Part shown: one piece after another, positions 46,801 to 58,392 of the stretch
How the letters are laid out: each line of letters starts with the position of its first letter
Position numbering within the stretch: the stretch's first letter is position 1
Assembly: GCA_020744225.1 (NCBI GenBank)
Contig: JAGMWG010000001.1
Span: 3,472,001-3,536,000 of the forward strand
From: Paraphoma chrysanthemicola
Taxonomy: Eukaryota; Ascomycota; Dothideomycetes; Pleosporales; Phaeosphaeriaceae
Length of the DNA stretch: 64,000 nt
Reading direction: 5' to 3'
Translations under genes and position numbers: made by a program
Notes under the pieces: generated by a model
Databases searched by the model: none
The model's input: the letters and a program-made list of their open reading frames with translations, nothing else
What the model was told of the DNA's origin: nothing

Positions 46801-49800
46801 GCGCCGTAGACCTACGACATCCGGCAAGTCTCTAGTAGAGGTGTGATCGTTGAGTTTATCGTATATGGTCTCGCGGATGAATTGGGATATTTCCGGTCGC
46901 ATGCGACGTTGGATGTTGAGCTGTGCGATTGGCATCAAAGGCCTGCCACTCTCACCAACGGACAGCCGCTCGAATTGACTCTTGTCGAGTTGATGCAACT
47001 TTCCATTATCGCTCTCGAGGGAGAGATCCTTGAAGAAGTTGACCGAAGGTCGAAGTTGTTCGTGGTCACCAATCTGGATGCAGTGCTCGACAGTGGGGAG
47101 AAGAGCTGACAGCATATGCGGCTCCAATATTTCTCCGGCTTCCTCGCAGATGAGAACTTTGCAAGCAACGTGTTTGAGGAGCGAGATCTTGCCAGCCAAG
47201 CCCGAAGTTGTGATTCCAATCACCTCTGCACCTTGCAAGATTCTGCGACTGGTCTCTGCAAAGACGTTGTCCAGATTGAGTTGTGTGCCAGCTGCATCAT
47301 TCGCGATCTCGAATAATTCAGCAACGAGCGCCTCGTGAATTTCATTTTTCCAGTGATTGATCAACACATGTCTCTCTGTCTTTGTTAGAAGATGGACGTT
47401 GACGTTAGCCCGCTCGATGATGTCTGCGAACGTGCTCAAAGGTTGCGAGTCTGGAGCTGCGACTGCGCCAAATGTTCTCCACGAGTCAAACGGGTGCTGG
47501 CCGACAGTCTGAAATCCGTCTTCATCGATGAGGCCAAACTGTGAGTGAATGCTAGGGTAGTCCTGCGCCAAGTGCAGCCTGATTTCGTCCCAGGATACTC
47601 TTTTGTGCAAAGCTTCTAAAGAAGCAAGGGTGTGGTTAGCGCTTTGTGAGTGCTCCTCTAGATTGCGGAAGGCTTGGTAAATCTGGTAATTCTCCGCACC
47701 GGTTTTTGCTTCCGATTTCTTGAGATGATTGAGGTTGTGTTCAGCAAGACTTTCCGACTTGCTCTGACCGCCGACGCGAATGATCTTAGTGATACCTAGG
47801 CCGATGAGATGTTCCAAGAATTGGTCAAGAGCATGATTCGTATAGCACCTGTACGACACATGTTAGCACGTGCCTTAAATCTGATCGCTGCATACAATAC
47901 GATCCTGACCAATGTCGTTGAGACGACGAGAGCATTACTGCATCCCACCTTCAAGACCTTGAGGTTGGACGATAACAGGAAGAAGCTCACACAACGAGGA
48001 TCGGACCTAGAGTTGCCCGTTGCTTGATGGCCAGAAGCGCTCTCATCACTTGTAAGCCCAAGTAACTTTTGCCGGTTCCAGGCGGACCTTGTATAAAGGC
48101 GAATTCGCGAGTTAAGGCAGCAATCAAAGCGCTGCATTGCCCGCGATCCAATGTGGTTTTTGACTCCAGTTTATCGAGGAGATCTGTGTCGTCGCATGAC
48201 GACGTCGGGTCGATGGTGAGATTGTCATGTCCATTCTCAGTTAGATTGCTCAAGTTGAACTTGAAACCTGCTCGCCGCGCATACAGTGGCGGCAGTACTT
48301 TCTGATGGATATGTGCGCCCATGGTGACTTCATGACGATCAGGGATAATATATTGCTGGAAAGGTAAGCTGCCCAGCTTTTGCATACTTTGGAGATTCTC
48401 CAGCACTGGACTGAATGTCGCCGGCATGATCTTCGGAAATTCAAGCAGGACACCCTGGGACTTGTTTGCGCAAGCGTACATCAGCATCTCTAGGGCCGCT
48501 TTGTCCTGTGTCACTAGTCTTGTAGGGATCGTCAAGGTTTGCTCCTGAGGCGCCATGCTCTTGCCGTCTTGGTCCCTCTGGTAAGTCTCTCCGACTGTTA
48601 AGAACAAATGCTGGATAGCACCGTGCTCTTTCCAGATGAATGACAAAAGGGTGTTGTGCTGGAGTCTTCTCGATTCTACCAACCACTTTCGCCGCTCGGC
48701 CGCTGTTTTCTTACGAGCCATTTGTGGCACTGGGAAAGAAAACTGTACCTCGAGCGACGATCTGTTGAAGGTGACTTGACTTATGAGTGCATCAACATAG
48801 GAGTAGGCACGGACGTCCCCTAGCTTGACACTTTGCTTGGTGAAGAGACTCTCATCTCGCGCAAGACTATGCATCAAGCCCGCAAGAGCTCCTTTCAGCT
48901 GTCCAAACACCTCGTGCCGGAGTAGGCGAAAGTGTGTATCGATGTGACGCTGCGCTGGATCGGTGAGAAAATGGGGCTGGTCCGGATCGGTGAAGGGTAA
49001 AAACTCTGTTGCATTGCTCATGATTTCGTCCCGGGTAGGAAAGATGACGATTTCCGCAATGTCCAGCTTGTCATTATCGTGACGATCACTTGGAATCACC
49101 AAATCGCGAGGATAGAACGAAGCTGTTGTAGGCCAAGTGGTGCCTTCTTCGACTTGTCCGGAAAGCAATCCGGTGGCTCGCGATACCATGCCTCGCATCT
49201 CGCGAATGCGACGGCGGATGACAGCATATGTCACCGAGTCTTTTTCAGGACAAGATATCTCTGCTGCCGTGTGCAATGAATCGAATAAGGCTGGGATGTC
49301 ATCGTTGAAGCGAGCTCTTTGCTCTCGCTTCAGAAGCTCGCGAAGGCATGTGGACATGGCAACCAGAGTCGTATCTAGATCATCATGCGGCACGATAGGG
49401 CGATCCTCGGTGCGCAAAATAATTAGCGTTTCGCAGAGGCGTTGCAGGTAGGGAACAGCTCTGGTACCGTTGGCTCCGCTGATGTAGTTGTAGATGGACC
49501 CAACGTAGGTATCAACGGCCATGCAATCCAGAAGCGATGGATGTGTCACAGTGAGGAGAAAGTTCCGGGAGATAGTCACGAAGGACTTATAGTCACTGCT
49601 GTTCGTCCTCATAGTCATAAGAGCGTTAATATGAGTACGGCCTTTGTGATGCTTGTCTTCGTCGTCCAGAGCCTTGGGTAACTGCTGCGTTCGGTCGCGA
49701 TCGCCTTCCTCAAGGATCCTGAGAGCACCCTCCCACAAACGTTGCATAGTGCGCCCATCGTGTGCATCAGAACTGAGGTGTCGCTTCCATGCGTTGTATG

Positions 49801-50170
49801 ATTGTCTTGCCGCAACCTGCGCCTCATTTTCTTGGACTCTGGTTGGTGCAGCCTCTTTGGTCGCTGATTGCTGTCGATTGATATCGTGTGAGAAACGACA
49901 ATCCTTGAAACTGCACTTGCCGGTGTTGCGGAAGGCGAAACAGGCTGACTTGACCGATGCCGGACTAGTTTTCGTGTTTGCCTTATAGTCGACCTCGTGT
50001 AAAAAGCGGCAGTCCTTGGAATTGCATTTCCCGGTATTCCGGAAAGTAAAACAGACTTTCCCCTGCGATGTTGCGCTGTCTCTGACGTGGTTCGTGCCAA
50101 AAGAGCCACGGCCCAGCCCGCGTCCACGCCCTCGATAACCACGAGCACGACCACAACCACGATTCTCCAT
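43860..50170 (-). CDS. ZNFX1/Hrr1-like SF1 helicase with CCCH, NFX1 and RZ zinc fingers
   Basis: Four exons: 50170-47991, 47848-45547, 45499-44033 and 43985-43860; introns of 142, 47 and 47 bp. Product of 2024 residues. Order: an RG-rich N-terminus (GYRGRGRGLGRG), two near-identical CCCH fingers (C-x8-C-x4-C-x3-H), a helical region, the SF1 helicase with Walker A GPPGTGKS (695-702), CYTNHALDQF rebuilt by intron 1, EEAG (962-965) and ATVDNFQGEEAKVVI with NVLLSRAK, then NFX1-type Cys-rich repeats, a helical tail and a C-terminal RZ finger (GHWYNCENGH then IGECGMPMERAQCPECG and GGQNH), whose second half is encoded by the last exon. This architecture matches animal ZNFX1 and fission-yeast Hrr1, which work in small-RNA silencing; a Neurospora relative (SAD-3) acts in meiotic silencing. 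An RNA-surveillance role is inferred by homology. Orthology to SAD-3 specifically is unproven. Confidence 0.93.
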
Positions 50171-50788
50171 ACTCACAAACTTTGGAGCAAGATTTCCGGA
50201 CAGGTCACCAGCGATCGTAACAACACTAGTAGCGAGAGTCGTGTAAACCCTGAGTAGAAAACCCGGAACGAGTGTGCGGACAATAGGTGTTGATGAGCTG
50301 GCAAAAGACTTCCAGCGATAAGGATCAGTGGCTTGAACGACCCCACAGTTCACCGTGACTGTGAGGAGGACAACGGAATGTGTTGGCGCACAGGCTACGA
50401 ATCGACCGGTGAAGGTGAACCAGATCCCTGGAAGGTGGGGTGGTTTATCGACGGTATTGGCCCAGACTTGCATGAGGAATCTGCAGGCAAACATGCTGTG
50501 TACCATCAGTTGAACTGTAAACGTGCGGTTGACGCGAACCTTCCATTGCAAAAACTTCACGGACAGTCCGGACACCCCGGGGTATGTGACTATATCTATT
50601 CGAACTTTTTGCACCGCCTGATGGCGCGCTACAGATGGTTCTGCGACTATGCTATGTATTTTTATCTAGTTCGTGATCATGACACATATACTACGCGAGC
50701 CCAACGTTGATGTTCGTGAAGAAAAGCATTTGAACGGAAGGCTGTTAACCTGCTCTTTTTCGTTCCCAGTTGCGTGAATCAAGATTTC
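50171..50788. other. Spacer between helicase and NAA15
   Basis: The helicase frame stays open about 440 nt upstream of the chosen ATG, so a longer 5' end is possible, but that part has no recognisable domain. Otherwise nothing was recognised. Confidence 0.35.
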
Positions 50789-53461
50789 CTAGTTCTTGAA
50801 CACGGTTGCTTCACTCCAACGGCTTGCTGCCTTCGCCCTGTAGTCGTCCTTGACCTTCTGCTCACTCTTCCACTCGTCGAGAAGCCCGAAACCTGCCAAG
50901 GCTTGCTGAAGTGTGATATCAGGTAGGTCCAGCGTCTTCACGAGGTCTGCCTCATTCTGCGCTTTCGAGCTAGTATCGAGGAGGGATCGGACGCTATATG
51001 CAGCCTGAAGATGTGATGCGCTCTTGGCATGTTTTTGAAGGAAAGAATTGTTGTAGGCTTTGAGGTCGGCATCGGCTGAGGGTGTGGTGAAAGACTCCTT
51101 AATGACTGTGGAGACTTGTGAAGGTAGAGTATCGGAGAGTTTTGAGACTATATGGTTGATTAGACGGGTGAATTGAATGCTCGAAATCAAGAGTCGACTA
51201 ACCTGTTTGACGGAAGCGCACGCTCTGCTCGTGCAGCGTAGGGTCTTCAGGATCGACCTCGCGTGCCGCTTGGAGACATTTGAGCGCGAGCAGATACTTC
51301 TCTGTTGGCAATATGTCAGCGTGGAACAGTGTGAGGTTTGAAAATTATGGTACGTACTCCTTCGTAAGTAGACCTCGAAACCCACGTTTTGAGCTTCCAC
51401 GTTCTTCGGGCTAAGCTCAAGCATGGGTCGCAGGAATCGCAGAGCAGCCTCAAGCGGCTCCTTTGTCTGCAGTAGCTTCTGACCGGTCGGGTCTGTGTCC
51501 TCTTTCTTGGTCTCTCCATCGTCAGCTTTCGCAGTAGCCTTCGCCGCCGCCGCAGCCTTCTTCTCTGCTTCGAGTTTCTCCGCCTTCTCTTTGTCTTTCT
51601 TGGCTTTCTTCTCCGCCTTCTTTCGTTCTGCAGGATCCAGCTTCTCCAAGTCGAATTGCTCCGGGTTTGACATCCTTGGATCATCAGCCAGCCTCAAGTA
51701 GATCTCCACCGCCTGTATCGCCGCGCGTGTGAAGAATGGATGGTTGCGCAAATGGTCTTCCCATCTGATCATGTCGATGTACGCGCGGATTTGTCCTTTC
51801 CGTAATGAGAAGCTGTGGAAGTCGAATTGGTCCTCGTGCCAGACGTCGAAGATGTCAGCGATCGACGTGAAGCGCTTCAGAGCGTGACCAAAGTCTTGCT
51901 GCCGCAGGTATGCCTCGCCATCTTCCAGCAGATACCACATGCACTGCATATCGTGCAGGTCACCGAGGGGTCCGCCGACAGTCTCATTTCTGGTAAACTT
52001 GCTCATTGTGTTCAAAGCCTTCGCATTCTCGTTGTTTCGGAGCTGATACTTGGCACACTTCGTGTTGATGTAGCGGTCACGCTCATCCAGCTGCCGCGCG
52101 TGCTCGATAGTCTCCGCAGCCGCTTTGACGTCGCCCGCGTGTTTGTAGATCCGCGCCTTGGTTTGGTGGTAGTCGACGGATTTCGGTTCTAGCTCGATCA
52201 GGCGGTCGATGTATTCTGCGGCCTTCTTCAGGTCACGACTACGAGTAAAGTTGTAGTGCTGAGCAAGGAAGTACAAAACGGACTTCTCGAAGCGATCTGA
52301 GGTGTCGCCATTGGTCTCGCCCTCAGCCGATCCGTTCACCTGCTTGTCCGAGGCATATCCCAGCACGAGCTCTTCGATGACGGCCAGCTTTTCGGGGTTG
52401 CGATACAGCGATTTGATGTTCGGAAAGGTCGAGGGGACACCCTTGTTGAGCATACGTCGCAGATACTGATCGACGGCGGTTTTGAAGTCGTCGCCGCTGA
52501 GGAATTCGAGCGGTATCCGTCGAGGCGCATCATTGCGCTCGCTCTTTTTCGCGTATGACTCGTACAGTTCCTTCAGCTTCTCAATATCAGCATCGCTGGA
52601 ACGGGTCAATCCGAGTGCTTTCTCAAGCCCGTCATAGTATGCGCGGTACTCGTTATTTCTGTCCAACAGCACGCGGTATGCCTTCTCAGCCTCCTCGTTT
52701 CGTCCGAGCTTCAGCAGGTACTCGGCTCGCAGCTCGAGCGCCGAGGTGCGATCCAAGCTGTTCCTCACCACTTCGTCCAAGTGCTTCAGGGCGCGTTCTG
52801 TGTCGCCAGACTCGGCTATTATGGTGTTCTTGTAGAGCGTCGCTTCTGAGTGTTCGAGGTCGGACTTTGATGGTGTCTGTTTCAGCGTCTCCTCGTACGT
52901 CTTGAGGATGTTCTCGGCCTCGGCATGATTGCCCGCCAGATGGTATGCCACAGCCAGCGCCGTCCAGTTCTGCCTCAGCTGCGGACGTTCCTGCATCATC
53001 TTCCGCCGGCTCTCAATGTAGCCCTCGTAGTCGCGGATCTGGCATTGGAGGAGGGCGAGGTCGCGCAGAATGTTCAGCGAGTTTGGCTCTATCCGCAGCG
53101 CAAACTTGTACGCCTTGATTGCCTCCTCGTAGTTCTTGACCGACCGCCACAGCAGCCCGTAGACGTGCCAGGTGATGTGTGACTTCATATCATTCTTGAG
53201 CGCCAGCTTGCACAGGTCGAATGCCTCTGTCCCCTGGCCCTGTGAGTTGAGGATGAGCGCTTTCATGGCCTGCGTGTCGCCATGGTTGGGGTGCTTCCGC
53301 AGTATTTGCTCTGCAGCTTTGAGGCCTGGCGGGGTCAGACGCGTTTTCTGCTGCAATTGGCTTCATCATGGATGCGCACCCTTCTTATATTGCTTGCCCT
53401 CGTAGAACTTGACAAGGGACTTGAAGAGCGTCTGCTCTTTGCTGGGCAATGGCTGCGGCAT
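50789..53461 (-). CDS. NAA15: NatA N-acetyltransferase auxiliary subunit
   Basis: Four exons: 53461-53380, 53325-51358, 51301-51203 and 51147-50789; introns of 54, 56 and 55 bp. Product of 835 residues, the usual length for yeast Nat1/NAA15. Exon 1 starts MPQPLPSKEQTLFKSLVKFYE and joins YKKG/LKAAEQILRKHPNHGDTQAMK, a conserved segment. TPR-type helix pairs fill most of the protein, for example AIKAYKFALRIEPNSLNILRDLALLQ. A Lys/Glu/Ala-rich charged stretch (KKAEKKAKKDKEKAEKLEAE) lies before the C-terminal repeats, and KKYLLALKCLQAAREV is rebuilt by intron 2. The protein anchors catalytic NAA10 to the ribosome and shapes its active site for co-translational acetylation of Ser/Ala/Thr/Gly N-termini. 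No catalytic motif is expected or seen. Confidence 0.94.
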
Positions 53462-54408
53462 GGTGACGGCGGAGGGCTGGTGGTTTGGGGAGAATCAAGA
53501 AGATGCCGCCCACACGACTACCGGGTGGAATTAACGTGCGAAATTATCCGCGAGGCTGCGAAGCAGAGGAAGCAGGGCAATCGGAGGTGGTGGAAAGAAA
53601 TCCTATGATGGACTGTATGTCATCGCGACCTGAGAATATTAACGAGCCTATGACGGGGGCTGCAGGGTGGTTTGTGTTGCGCGACGTTGCAGTGTGGGGA
53701 GCTCTGAATTTCCGTGTCGCCATGACCGCTAGCGCGACGGCCCATCTCTCGAAGTCGAAGCTCGCCGGCACGTGCTCCACTACTTCACCCCAACCGCTTT
53801 CAGGTCGCAGCGCGAAACATATGCATAATGCGAACTGATGGCTGCTGCGATTCCGTGACTGCGTCATGTTGCAGCGAACCAACGCAAGCTTGCGGACCAT
53901 TGCATTGGTGCGTCGGGAAGATGGCCATCAACTTCAAGTGTCCGCTCGGGTGATTCATAGTTTGAGCGCAGGCGTAGAGCAGCATCGGCTAAGCAACGCC
54001 ATGATCTAAGCAGCGGCTCTCAATCGAAAGCTTCGCATTCTCGGACTTGCAAGCTTTGAGCTATCTTGCCGGCTTTGTCGTCATCCCGAGTGCCCACAGT
54101 ACTTCGTAAGCACGTGGAGTTCGCAAAAACGATCTGCATTCCCAAGACCGAGCTAGTCTGTATGCCCAATAACAAGCTGCATATGCATCTCGTAGCCTAC
54201 AAGATACACTACGAGAGGTCATTGCCAGTACCACCAAATTTAGGAGACTGGGCGCCTGAATGCTAGGCGGATTACCAACCGTCGTGATAGCCACAGCAAC
54301 TTCCTCAATCGAGCCTCATGATGCGAAATACAATGCGCAAGCTAGTATATGAGCTTCCATGCTCTCAATACTCGTCAGTCAAGCCAAAGCCTGGATTTCC
54401 TTTCAGCA
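53462..54408. other. Divergent promoter region, NAA15 and alpha/beta hydrolase
   Basis: Nearly 950 bp without a gene I can support. It serves the NAA15 promoter on the left and the hydrolase promoter on the right. Short frames on both strands look random. Confidence 0.35.
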
Positions 54409-55510
54409 ATGAAACTACTCCGATTCTTCGCTACGTCTCTTGCCCTTTACCGTTCCTCACTCGCTCAACTTACGAGCTTTGACGATTGGGAACATGAGCG
54501 TATACAGCTCGACGATGTCTCAATTCACTTCCGCTACCATGGTTCAGGACCTCCGATTCTATTGGTCCACGGTTTTCCACAGCATTCTTTGACGTGGCAC
54601 ACGATTGGCCCAATATTAGCTCAGAATCGTACGCACTTCATCAATCGATTTCCAACGAAATGGTAGACTGACTTAGCCTAGACACCGTTATAGCTCCAGA
54701 CAATCGAGGCGGCGGCAACTCTGCTCTCTCGCCTACAAATAATTACACCGCTCTAGCAGGAGGTGCAGACCTCAAAGCAATACTGGACTACCTAAACATT
54801 ACTCAAACGTACGTGTTGGCCCATGATAAAGGCGTAGGCCTTGCCACCTCGCTCGCGATCGAGCACCCCGAGGTCGTTGCACGAATCATCCTCGCAGATT
54901 ATGCGCTCCCGGGTTACGGCTACAGCACAGAGGTCACGAGTCGAAGTCTCTACCAAAATTGGCAACTTGCTTTCTTTGCGGTCCCTGAAGCTGCAGAGTT
55001 CTTCATTGCTGGGCGGGAGAAGGAAATGCTAAGTTGGTACTTCTTCCACAGCTCGTACTCAGGGACTTCATCCATTTCCAACGACCACTTGCAGCGGTAC
55101 ACCAATGAGATCTCAAAGCCAGGATTTCTAAGAGCAGGACTTGAGTATTTTGCTGCAGCCTGGGACGATAAGAAGTACTTCACATCGGCTTTCTCAAATG
55201 GAACGAGGCTGCGCATGCCTCTTCTGGCATTAGGTGGTGAAGCGAGTTACTCTCCCGTCTCACTTTTGAATGCGGCTTGGAAAGGGGTCAGCGCAAACTT
55301 TGTGGCAGAGAGTATACCAAAGGCGGGCCATTGGATCGGTATGTCATTAGCGTTCGTGCGAGACGTGCACTAACGAGGACTCTAGGAGACGAGAATCCAC
55401 AATGGACAGCGAATCGAGCGTCTAGATTCTTTGGAGAAGGAGAGCGCATCGCCAGCATCGATCTTTCGTATCTCAAAGACCGAGTGACGTTACAGGGTGG
55501 AATTATCTAA
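54409..55510 (+). CDS. Secreted alpha/beta hydrolase, epoxide hydrolase/haloacid dehalogenase-like
   Basis: Three exons: 54409-54628, 54682-55338 and 55386-55510; introns of 53 and 47 bp. Product of 333 residues. The start was chosen because it gives a signal peptide (MKLLRFFATSLALYRSSLAQ); an in-frame upstream ATG would add 20 residues and hide it. Fold motifs: ILLVHGFPQHSLTWH (oxyanion HGFP), H/TVIAPDNRGGGNS across intron 1, the nucleophile elbow as AHDKGVG (usually GHDxG, so nucleophile Asp), and the catalytic His in KAGHWIGDENP across intron 2. An Asp nucleophile points to epoxide hydrolases or fluoroacetate-dehalogenase-like enzymes rather than esterases. An extracellular or vesicular location is inferred. 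The substrate is unknown. Confidence 0.88.
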
Positions 55511-56164
55511 TGCTGAAGCCGCATAGCGTATACAGCCTAGGCCGGCTCAAAGGAATAGGCATGCTATTGGAAATGACATTCTCGCGTCACCCGAGCTCAT
55601 TTCAATTCCCCTTACGTTGACCACATTGTCACTTTGTTCCTCTCCGGCTCCAGCTATCACGCTAAAGAGATATAGTGCTTCCTTCATTCCAACCACACGC
55701 AATAAAAACTTTGATACACGAGCAAACCTTTTAGAAGTACACAAAATCTACTGCAGCGATTTTTGCACGTAAATATTTAGCCGCATGAGCTTACATCGCA
55801 TTTAGTGCATAGATGTAGATGTTGATAATGCTCTTCTGCATTCGGTAGGCCTTGCGAGAGACCTACCTGCCAAGACATGAAAGTCTATTGCGCAGCTACT
55901 ATGCATTGTAGACGATATCTTGAAGGAACAAATGGGTAAGCACTATACTAAAAGTGACAGGGTGTACTAGTATGACGCGCTAACACAACATGGGCAGAAA
56001 ATCCTACACGCATACGCACGTAACCTTACTGCACAGATGCCGAGGCGTGTATCGAAGCGAATCGGGACAATTTGTCGAAACCGAGTCCGTAGCATAAAGC
56101 TTGTGAGAGTCGCACACGGTCCCAACTTACTTGGGTACTTTACGGTCTTGACGTTTCATCCATC
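55511..56164. other. Intergenic region
   Basis: This 650-bp AT-richer spacer between two same-strand genes includes the hydrolase 3' flank and the DUF829 gene promoter. Nothing else was recognised. Confidence 0.4.
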
Positions 56165-57083
56165 ATGAGTATCGCCAAGGTTCAAGATCTCACCATACAC
56201 TTCTCCCCACTCGGGCCTCGAATATCCCTCTACACACCCAACCGTCATGTACCAGGCGAACTCATAATTCTATGTACATGGCTTGGCGCGGCGTCAAAAC
56301 ACATCAACAAGGTACTTCTAACTTCACGGACGCTATGCCCAAAGCTGCGCTGAATACAACGGCCAGTACATCCAAATGCACCGTAGCATTGCGCCAAACG
56401 CACGCATCCTCCTTCTCCAATCCGACGTCTCAATCGTCACAAGCTCCTACTCATCTCAAGCAAAACTCATCCTCCCGGCTGTCGAAGCCGTTGAAGCAGT
56501 TCTCGCTGAATGCACTTCCCCGCCAAAAGTCCTCATTCATACATTCTCTAATGGCGGCCCTTCAAACCTCACACAACTTCTGTTCGCCCTCCATTCCACA
56601 CGACACCAATCCCTCCCGATCACCGGCTTGATCCTCGACTCTGGCCCCGCGGTAGGAAGCTATGCGAAATCGCATCATTCGATGTTGTTATCTCTACCAC
56701 GGAGTATTCCTCGGGTGGTTGGATGGGTGATCTGTCATTATATCTTGATTGTATTGTTTACGAGCATTGCGATTGGGCGGTACGAGAAGCCAGAAACGAT
56801 GTGGCGACGGAGTATTCTTGACGAGAAGTTTGTACGAGAGCGGAATGATGTGCGGAATGGACAGAGAAGCAAGAGGAAAGTGTGTTACATATATTCGAAA
56901 AGGGATGAACATGTTGACTATGCGGATGTGTTGGGACACGCGCAGATGGCGAGGGACAAGGGGTGGGATGTTAGGGTGGAGGAGTTTGTCGGGACGGGAC
57001 ATTGTGGGCATGGAAGGGGATTAGAGGGTGGGATGAGGTATGAGGGAATTATACGGAAGTGTTGGGAGGAGGAGGTAGAGTAG
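56165..57083 (+). CDS. DUF829 (PaxU/TMEM53-like) alpha/beta hydrolase-fold protein
   Basis: Two exons: 56165-56311 and 56367-57083, with a 55-bp intron (GTACTT...GCCAG) whose removal joins KHINK to YIQMHRSIAPNARILLLQSD, the usual start of this family. Product of 287 residues. The family has an alpha/beta-hydrolase fold; here the nucleophile region reads IHTFSNGGPSNL (S in FSNGG), with a later RDEHVDYAD and C-terminal GTGHCGH supplying the acid and His. A hydrophobic stretch (VVGWVICHYILIVLFTSIAIG) lies in the middle. Relatives include TMEM53 of the nuclear envelope and PaxU beside indole-diterpene clusters, but no such cluster is present here. The biochemical role is unknown. Confidence 0.88.
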
Positions 57084-57123
57084 ATGAAGGGTTGAGTGCT
57101 GTAATGGTATTCTCTTAGAGTAT

Positions 57124-57137
57124 GCCTGCCGGCAGGC
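57124..57137. repeat. Perfect 14-bp palindrome GCCTGCCGGCAGGC
   Basis: A self-complementary GC-rich sequence 41 bp past the DUF829 stop, followed by a partial repeat (AGGC). It could form a short hairpin in the 3' UTR or be a protein site. Confidence 0.6.
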
Positions 57138-57360
57138 AGGCTCCGGAAAGAAAGAATTGAAGTCGTAGCACGCCGCAACGAATAACTTTCGATCGATCGT
57201 TGCCGTTCTATCATTGTCTCTTTCAAGGCGATGAGAAACGCGCTGAGAATATTCATTAGCCTGATCTCTAGCCTACGAAGGGGTAACCAGTTCCCAATGC
57301 CCAGCTTCCACCATGCGAGCCAGCTCGGATATCGCTGCGGCGTTATGGCACCGTCATTGA

Positions 57361-58060
57361 ACTAAGAGAAGAAGCCGCTCAAGGAGACCAACAAAATTTC
57401 TGAGCATCGGCATCGACAATATCGAGACATCAGAGGTCATCGAGCAAGCTCTGAAAGAATGGTCACCGCCACCAGTGGAGGATAAGGCTGATGGACTGAG
57501 ACCGTTCGCGGGTACCACGTCTGATACCTCGAGCATCCAAGGCACCTCACTTCTAGGCATGTTGTCAGCGGTAGTCATCTAGTGTGTCACGTGAAAGCAT
57601 TCTGGCTGAGTTGAAGTTCAAACAATGGTCTTGGAGCCGGTACGTGACACATTTGGTCTAATAAGCCCATTTGGAGGCCTAAGTTGAATGTAGATGTGAC
57701 GTTCCAGCCTACTTGATCGACCAGCACAGGCTCCAGCTTGGAGACAAGTACATACCCAGAATCACAGCGTTCGAAGATGACAAAGGCCGATTACTTTTCA
57801 CTGCCAAGTCTGCTGACCTAAATCGAGAATCTTACAAACATGAGAAAGCTACCGCCAGATTTTACCGAGGATGACCCTACCCGAGGTCCTCAGGTCATTG
57901 TGGGAAGCTTAGCAAAATTGGCAATGTCCAGGATCATGAAGCCAAATTCCGACGGAATGAGTGTGATTATGGAACATGTGATAGAGCGAGACTGTAAACG
58001 TAGTAGTGCGCAGTCTTGTACCTGGTCGGGGGGTTGTTTATTGTACCTATCCTTCGAATA
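57361..58060 (+). pseudogene. Possible gene relic or unrecognised spliced gene
   Basis: Three coding-like stretches lie in a row on the + strand in different frames. The first (57361-57582) is open without ATG and includes FLSIGIDNIETSEVIEQALKE and ends LLGMLSAVVI. The second (about 57683-57872) includes YLIDQHRLQLGDKYIPRITA and FEDDKGRLLFTAKSADLN. The third (from 57840) includes RGPQVIVGSLAKLAMSRIMK. Codon make-up looks protein-like, but I could not join them with convincing splice sites and recognise no domain. Frame breaks suggest decay; a real multi-exon gene is the alternative. It lies between the DUF829 and aldehyde dehydrogenase genes. Confidence 0.3.
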
Positions 58061-58392
58061 GACGAGCTAGACCTGGTAGGTAGACACATGAACTACTAGA
58101 CATTTTCGGTATCAAGTATCGCTTGCTGAATAAGCATGACAGAAATACCACATTCATGCAGAAGTTATCGATGAGAATGGAGCACTGGCAATGCGACGAT
58201 GTTGTGGCCCAAGCTTGCGCTCGGCCCTTCTGATCCTGGACTTGGAACAGGCTTGCCCCGCGCTCCTGGGAGTACAGCGGTACAGTAAGCTGTACTTAAG
58301 ACCTGCACCTCTCTGGCTTTTTATCATTGAACTCGTCTGAAATTACGATCATCGCCAGAACATACATTTTCTTGGCAGCAATTGCTCACACA

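Noticed and set aside
50333..50710. 125-codon plus-strand frame upstream of the helicase
   Set aside because: No domain, and it overlaps the helicase's likely 5' leader on the other strand.
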